Source: Symsagittifera roscoffensis
Lineage: Eukaryota; Xenacoelomorpha; Acoela; Convolutidae
Reading direction: 5' to 3'
NCBI RefSeq assembly: GCF_963678635.1
Contig: NC_087065.1
Span: forward strand, 6,905,209 to 6,969,208
Length of the DNA stretch: 64,000 bases
The notes under the pieces were generated by a model. The model was not told the DNA's origin. It did not search any database and saw only the letters and a program-made list of their open reading frames with translations. Each line of letters begins with the position of its first letter. Position 1 is the first letter of the stretch. The translations under genes were made by a program, and so were the position numbers. Shown piece after piece: positions 59,301 through 64,000 of the stretch.

Positions 59301-60849
59301 CCTCGCAGACCTTGCATCCTTAAGAAGGTTATGTTTTGCATTACGTTACCCTAAAGTTCTACCACGAGCTGGGATTGAAAGTAACTCACCTCGGAAAAGG
59401 TCTTCAGTTCCGCCAAAGTCACTGGATGGCACCCTTTGTAGATCTCAACGACCGCCTACGGAAAACTGCGGTAAATAAATTCCAGGAGAATTTCTACAAG
59501 CTAATTGTTTATTCAGCTTTCGGTAAGACAATGGAGTCTGAATTAAGAAGAAAGAAGCTGGATATTGTAAGGAATGAGAAAGAGTTTTACCAAAAAAAAG
59601 AAACTCTGAGCACAATGAAAAGCTTTCAAATCATTGACAATCAATAAGCCACATTCAGCTTTTCGGTAATAAAAATATTGTGAGACAAACCTATGATAGT
59701 TGGTTTGACCATCCTAGACCTCGCCAAGCGTTTCATGTTTCAGTTTCTTTATCAAAAAATGGACCAAATCTAAACCTGGAACTCCTTTACTCCGACACGG
59801 ATAGTTTTTTAATGCCATAAAAACTGATGACGTTTACCGAGACTTGGAGAAAATAAAAGCTGATTTCGACTTTTTAAATTACGATGAGGATCATTTCATG
59901 TTCGAAGATACCAACATGAAAGTTGTGCTGAAGTTCAAAGACGAGACTGGTGGGCAGCCGATCAGAGAATTCATCGCCCTAAAATCAAAACTATATTCGG
60001 TCGTCCTTAATGGTAAATAAAATTTAAGCAACCCTTCCACCCCCATTCCTTCCTTTTACAGAACAAAATTACCACCACCAACCTCTGTTTCCCCTTAATT
60101 TGTTCATGGGCATTTAGCAGATTTAGGCAACAATATACAATGTTGCCTAAACGTTGATTTATCTGACAACATTTTTCTTCTCTTTCTTTTCCTCTTTTTT
60201 AATCATAAATTAGAGTCTTCTGCTCTTTTTTTGTAAAAGGAATCAAAATTTGTTCGGTATAAACTGAGTTGCTGAAGTGAAATGAAACTATCCCCTGCAT
60301 TGTAGAAAAGATTAAAAATTTTGCTTCTTCTTTGAAGGCACTCAAAAATTGAGTGTTAAAAGAATAATACGGAGTGCACAGAGAGAACTGGTCCATCAAA
60401 CCTTCAGGGACACATTATTCGCTGGAAAAAAAAATGAGAGTGTATAACTATAATATAGTTTCGAAAGGTCACACCAATATGACAGTGAAACAAAACAAAC
60501 TTGCATTATCACCATTCGACTCAAAACGTTTTCTCCTTTTTGACGGAATTTTGACAGTACCCTTTGGCCATAAAGCCGCCGAAAAAAATGCTTTCCTAGA
60601 AGACATTTACAGGGACACCGAGTGGGCAACTCATACAATGAAAGTGATAGCAGTTCTCCCGATTTTCAACCACCTGATTGGGGATTTTTTCAGCGGCCCT
60701 ACTCAGAAACAGAGCTGCAAGAAGAAGAAGTTTCTAGTAGCCGAGTCCGTGAACGTCCCCCTATAAATAAACCATTTATTTTACCTGAAGCTACAAAAGA
60801 ACGACCATCTAAAAAACAGCGCAAAGAAAACCAAAACAATAAACATTAA
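56364..60849 (+). pseudogene. PolB-2 family-B DNA polymerase, right copy
   Basis: N-terminal C2H2-like fingers (CQQCGKILNLRRH, CDECLE, CIFCHKIL) lie at 56364-56720. The KGDDRCFLYCFVAAYHN block (57100-57150) precedes an intron at 57313-57433. HYVLISDLQKLV and a CRKC/H finger follow. Exo I DLE in IYFDLESLLLP is at 57777, and exo II HNLSNYDLPFI at 58199-58231. FIDSYRFMLAPLAKFVDNLP is at 58382-58441. Motif A IDANNLYGG is at 59010-59036, the motif B region KLIVYSAFGKTME at 59498-59536 (the usual Asn is Tyr), and motif C YSDTDSF at 59788-59808. IREFIALKSKLYSV follows near 59965. The C-terminal LALSPFDSKRF block is at 60508-60540, and a KKQRK tail ends at 60849. TAA at 56718 and 57696 and several frameshifts disrupt it. 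Confidence 0.9.
57313..57433 (+). other. Intron in right PolB-2 (121 nt, phase 2)
   Basis: The donor G/GTAAGC and acceptor CTGTTCAG/TTTC join QVNVF to FNDGELLP. Position and phase match the left copy intron (46680-46794). The intron body is less conserved than the flanking exons. Confidence 0.75.
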
Positions 60850-61229
60850 ATTCTGAAACATATATTTTCAGATGATTTTTACTGTTCGTCTTTTTTATAC
60901 TTCGACTTGTACAGGTTTTGTTTTATACCAATTTACAACTAATAAAACACTCGTATTGGGCTCAATCACTGTTTTAACATAAATAGCTTCAGGCAAATAA
61001 ACTAGTTGACAAAAACTAAGTGTTAATTCAAACAAATGTGTGAAATCCTTGGCGGTTTTCAATAACAAACATTAAATAGCATGACAAATCTTTGAAGAAA
61101 AAAAGAAAGAAAGCAGGAAATGATATCCACATGAAACTAGGACGAAAAAGAAAAGTTCAAGAATTAGGACTATTAATTTAAATTATCGCGGCAAAAGGGA
61201 CAGCTTTAAGGGAAGTAGAAGGAATTACT
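60850..61229 (+). repeat. P2 right outer flank (3' flank of right PolB-2)
   Basis: Inverted copy of 38650-39040 and of 43190-43570. It ends at the assembly gap, so the right terminus, terminal inverted repeat and target-site duplication cannot be seen. Confidence 0.7.
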
Positions 61230-61429
61230 NNNNNNNNNNNNNNNNNNNNNNNNNNNNNNNNNNNNNNNNNNNNNNNNNNNNNNNNNNNNNNNNNNNNNNN
61301 NNNNNNNNNNNNNNNNNNNNNNNNNNNNNNNNNNNNNNNNNNNNNNNNNNNNNNNNNNNNNNNNNNNNNNNNNNNNNNNNNNNNNNNNNNNNNNNNNNNN
61401 NNNNNNNNNNNNNNNNNNNNNNNNNNNNN
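61230..61429. other. Assembly gap (200 N)
   Basis: Exactly 200 N. The flank on the left is P2 element sequence and that on the right is different sequence, so the true gap size and the element end are unknown. Confidence 0.99.
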
Positions 61430-61499
61430 TCAAACGGAAATATGTGATGAACAAGGCAAAAACATAAAAGTTCAAACTTCGAAAAATCTCAGAAAAAAT

Positions 61500-62300
61500 A
61501 TGAAACTTGATGCACGTCACGCGAATGTTCGGTTTTTGTTAAGACACTTGCACGCTAGGAACTTCCACCAAGGCTTTCAATACAAACATGCGATGATGAA
61601 TTTGAAGTACGTTGTGTTAAATTTGCGCTAGGTGCTGCGAAACATTGAAAATACGTGCGTTACGTGCCGAAAACCTAAAGCGCAAACCGTAACACCTAAA
61701 ATGTCTGACCTGTCCATTAAAAGGAGGGGTTATAAGCAACCTACTTTCTGTAACACAGGTGTCGACTACTTTGGTGCAGAAGTACGGAAATCTGATGGAA
61801 TTTCTTGTTCACCAGCCTCACCACTAGAGCAGTACACATAGAAGTGGTCCCCTCTCTCACCAAAAGCTCTTGTGTTATCGGCGTGGAGAGGTTTATTGCG
61901 CGTTGCGGTACTCCGACTATCATCATGTCCGACAACGGAACGAAAATTGTTGGTGCTAAGAAAGAGCTCTTAGCTTGCGTTGAAAGTTGGGACAAGCTCG
62001 CTCCCGCCGTTTTTGTCCAGTAAAAAAATCAAGTGAAAATTTAATCCACCCAGCGCACCGAACCATGGCGGCTCCTAGGAGTGATTACTTAGGAGTGTCT
62101 AATGTGTTTTGTGTAACATATCCTAGGCAAGAGCAGAGTAACTGAGGAGGTTCCAGAAACCAAACTGTGCCTTGTTGAGCAGTCACTTAACGCAAGACCG
62201 ATACCAGCCGTTAGTTCCAATCCGCTGGATTTAGATGAGTTGACCCCGAATCTTTTTATTTTTGGTCAACACGCAGCGAGTTTTCCGTCGCTAAGTTTTG
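61500..62300 (+). pseudogene. BEL/Pao retrotransposon integrase fragment
   Basis: A zinc-binding HHCC-like start (HARNFHQGF and CVTCRK) is followed by FCNTGVDYFGAEV with the first catalytic Asp (about 61755). Next comes FTSLTTRAVHIEVVPS (61808-61855), FIARCGTPTIIMSDNGTKIVG with the second Asp (about 61930), and NPPSAPNHGG near the catalytic Glu. LVEQSLNARPIPAVSSNPLD (62175-62230) and FPSLSF end it. This order is diagnostic of BEL/Pao integrases. It is split by frameshifts, and TGA (62034-62036) stands where Trp is expected in IK*KFNPP. No reverse transcriptase or LTR was identified in the window. Confidence 0.85.
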
Positions 62301-62379
62301 GAAATTTCTCAGAAGTTTCTCAGAATTTTCAAAAGTTTTTGCGATCTTTCGCAATTGTGCAGCGTATCAAAAACGATGA

Positions 62380-64000
62380 GTTGAGCTTAATATAGTGTTT
62401 TAATTTGAGCTTTTTTACAAAACCTCAACACAAGAAACTTGTCAGCAATAATTTTCACAGTATTCAATCAGAAATTTGTGATGAACAAGGCGCACACATA
62501 AAGGATGAAACTGTGAAAATAACATTTTCGCAATTTCTCAGAAAAATTATGTAAAAAAAATACGTTTTTCGAAAAATTGAGTCAAAATTTGTCTTAATCA
62601 GGATGAAAAAGATAAAAGAAAAAAACTTGTTACAAAAACCAAAATTTCAAAATTTAAAGCAAAATCCTGAACAAAAAATATTGAGTGGAAGCTGGGAAAT
62701 TTGTGTTTGGTATTTAAGAAATTTGTGATTGTTTCTATTAATTTAAACTAATCAATGAGCAAAAAAAACTTAGAATGAACTAACTCTGTTGCAATGAGCA
62801 GGGATATAGAACAGGAACCTCTCTGAAAATAACAAACTTTCAAACATGAATTGATCAGGTCAACAGGGAAAAGAAAATGCTTAGTAACGAATAAGAACGA
62901 AGAAAAAATGTGCAGATATTTTCCTAAGCAGAGTTCCCCTCTTATGTAAATTGCTATGTCTAAAATTGGGGGCGCATTTTTTTTCAGGAGAAAAATGAAC
63001 GAATTTATTCGTCAGATATTGGTAAAATTCATGCTTTTTTAGCGTATACAAGCTTTGTAGAGTACGGTTTTGTTGGTGACACTAAATCGAAACAACTGCG
63101 ATCTTTGGCAAATAAGCAGCGTATCAAAAATGATGTGTTGAGCTTAATTTAGACTATTAATTTGAGCTTTTTCACAAAACCTCAACAGAGGAAACTTGTC
63201 AGCAAAAAATTTCACAGTATTCAAACAGAAATTTATGATGAAATAAGGTTTCAGCTGTAAAAATAACTCCACATGTTTGCAAATTCTCAGTCTATATTTG
63301 TAAAAAAAAATCGGTTTTGTCTAAAAATCGAATAAAATTTTGACGTAATCAGATAGAAAAATGAAAAAAAAATCATTTCTAGTTGTTGCGCAAAAGTTCC
63401 TAAGTTGAAAACTTACCAGCAATAATTTTCAAAGTATTCAAACATAACTTTATGAGAAACCAGGAATACACATGCGTTTTCTAAAGTTTTGAATTGTAAA
63501 CTAAACTAACTCTACGATTTCGCGAAATCTCAGAATAATTTGAATAAATTATAATTTTAGAATAAACTGAATAAAATGTTGACGTAATCAGAAAGAAAAA
63601 TGAAAAAAAAAGATATATAGTTTTTTCCAGTGTTCCGCAAAATTTGAATAAATTATAATTTCAGAATAAACTGAATAAAATGTTGACGTAATCAGAAAGA
63701 AAAATGAAAAAAAAAGATATATAGTTTTTTCCAGTGTTCCGCAAAATTTGCTAAATGGAAAACTTACCAGCAAAAGTTTTTAAAGTATTCAAACAGAAAT
63801 TTATGAGAAACAAGGAGTTCATATGCGTTTTCTAAAATTTTGAACTGTAAACTAAACTAACTCTACATTTTGTCGAAATCTCAGAATAATTTTAGTAAAA
63901 ATTTTGTTTCTCTAAAAACTGAATAAAATGTTGACGTAATCAGAAAGAAAAATGAAAAAAAAATTTTTTTTCAGTTTTTCCGCAAATTTCCCAGAAACAA
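62380..64000. repeat. Complex AT-rich tandem-repeat tract
   Basis: Blocks containing GTATTCAAACAGAAATTTATGA, AAACTTACCAGCAA, GACGTAATCAGAAAGAAAAATG and CTAAACTAACTCTAC recur at irregular spacing (near 62455, 63215, 63430 and 63785), extending out of the window. A related block opens right of the gap at 61430. It may be a satellite or the untranslated part of the BEL/Pao element. The minus frame at 63588-63773 is a product of the repeat. Confidence 0.7.
63539..63750. repeat. Recent 104-bp tandem duplication
   Basis: The units 63539-63642 and 63643-63746 are almost identical (one obvious difference, TTTTAG versus TTTCAG) and include the GACGTAATCAGAAAGAAAAA and TTTTTTCCAGTGTTCCGC segments. It lies within the larger tract. 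Confidence 0.9.

Noticed and set aside
63588-63773. 61-codon minus-strand frame
   Set aside because: It is made of the 104-bp tandem duplication and shows a repeated amino-acid pattern, so it is a repeat artefact.

Overview
The window is AT-rich nuclear DNA of an invertebrate animal. It has spliceosomal introns (GT-AG), a fragment of a rhodopsin-like seven-helix receptor, a BEL/Pao retrotransposon piece and dense Polinton/Maverick (adintovirus-like) remains. The species cannot be fixed. The polymerase types present are, from memory, common in cnidarian and arthropod genomes. Almost every recognisable coding region belongs to a mobile element or endogenous virus-like element and is broken by stops, frameshifts or deletions. 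One 200-base run of N (61230-61429) is an assembly gap.

Regions. 1-8.3 kb: dispersed and tandem repeats, a 1.4-kb direct duplication (2108-4932), a 1-kb foldback element (5296-6340) and one receptor-like exon (6568-6868, minus). 8.3-35.2 kb: a mosaic of four copies of an unclassified element (here 'U') alternating with minus-strand debris of one Polinton lineage ('P1'). The debris comprises capsid, penton-like and pX-like genes in two large tandem units, plus about ten copies of an integrase cassette repeating every 1.2 kb. Each cassette has a short upstream exon and, in most copies, an 81-82-nt intron. 35.3-42.0 kb: a family-B DNA polymerase of cnidarian type ('PolB-1'), tandemly duplicated with its 3' flank; a 3' scrap of a second polymerase lies at the junction. 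43.1-61.2 kb: a second Polinton lineage ('P2') with two inverted copies of a different polymerase ('PolB-2', 43.7-47.3 minus and 56.4-60.8 plus). Between them lie an integrase, a penton-like protein, a pX-like protein, a double-jelly-roll capsid protein and an adenain-like cysteine protease, all on the minus strand, plus an unrecognised plus-strand gene. 61.4-64.0 kb: BEL/Pao integrase and a tandem-repeat tract.

How the parts work together. In both lineages the order on the minus strand is integrase, penton-like, pX-like, capsid; P2 adds a protease next. With a protein-primed polymerase this is most of the core set of a Polinton/adinto-like element that can form particles. No packaging ATPase was recognised. 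Nothing here looks able to function now. Shared stops and shared deletions between copies show that already-defective pieces were amplified in place.

The most notable observations are the array of integrase cassettes with an in-frame conserved intron, the intron shared by the two inverted PolB-2 copies, the near-palindromic P2 layout, a perfect 53-bp hairpin made by template switching inside one PolB-1 copy, and recurrent TGA codons at expected tryptophan positions in several unrelated element genes.
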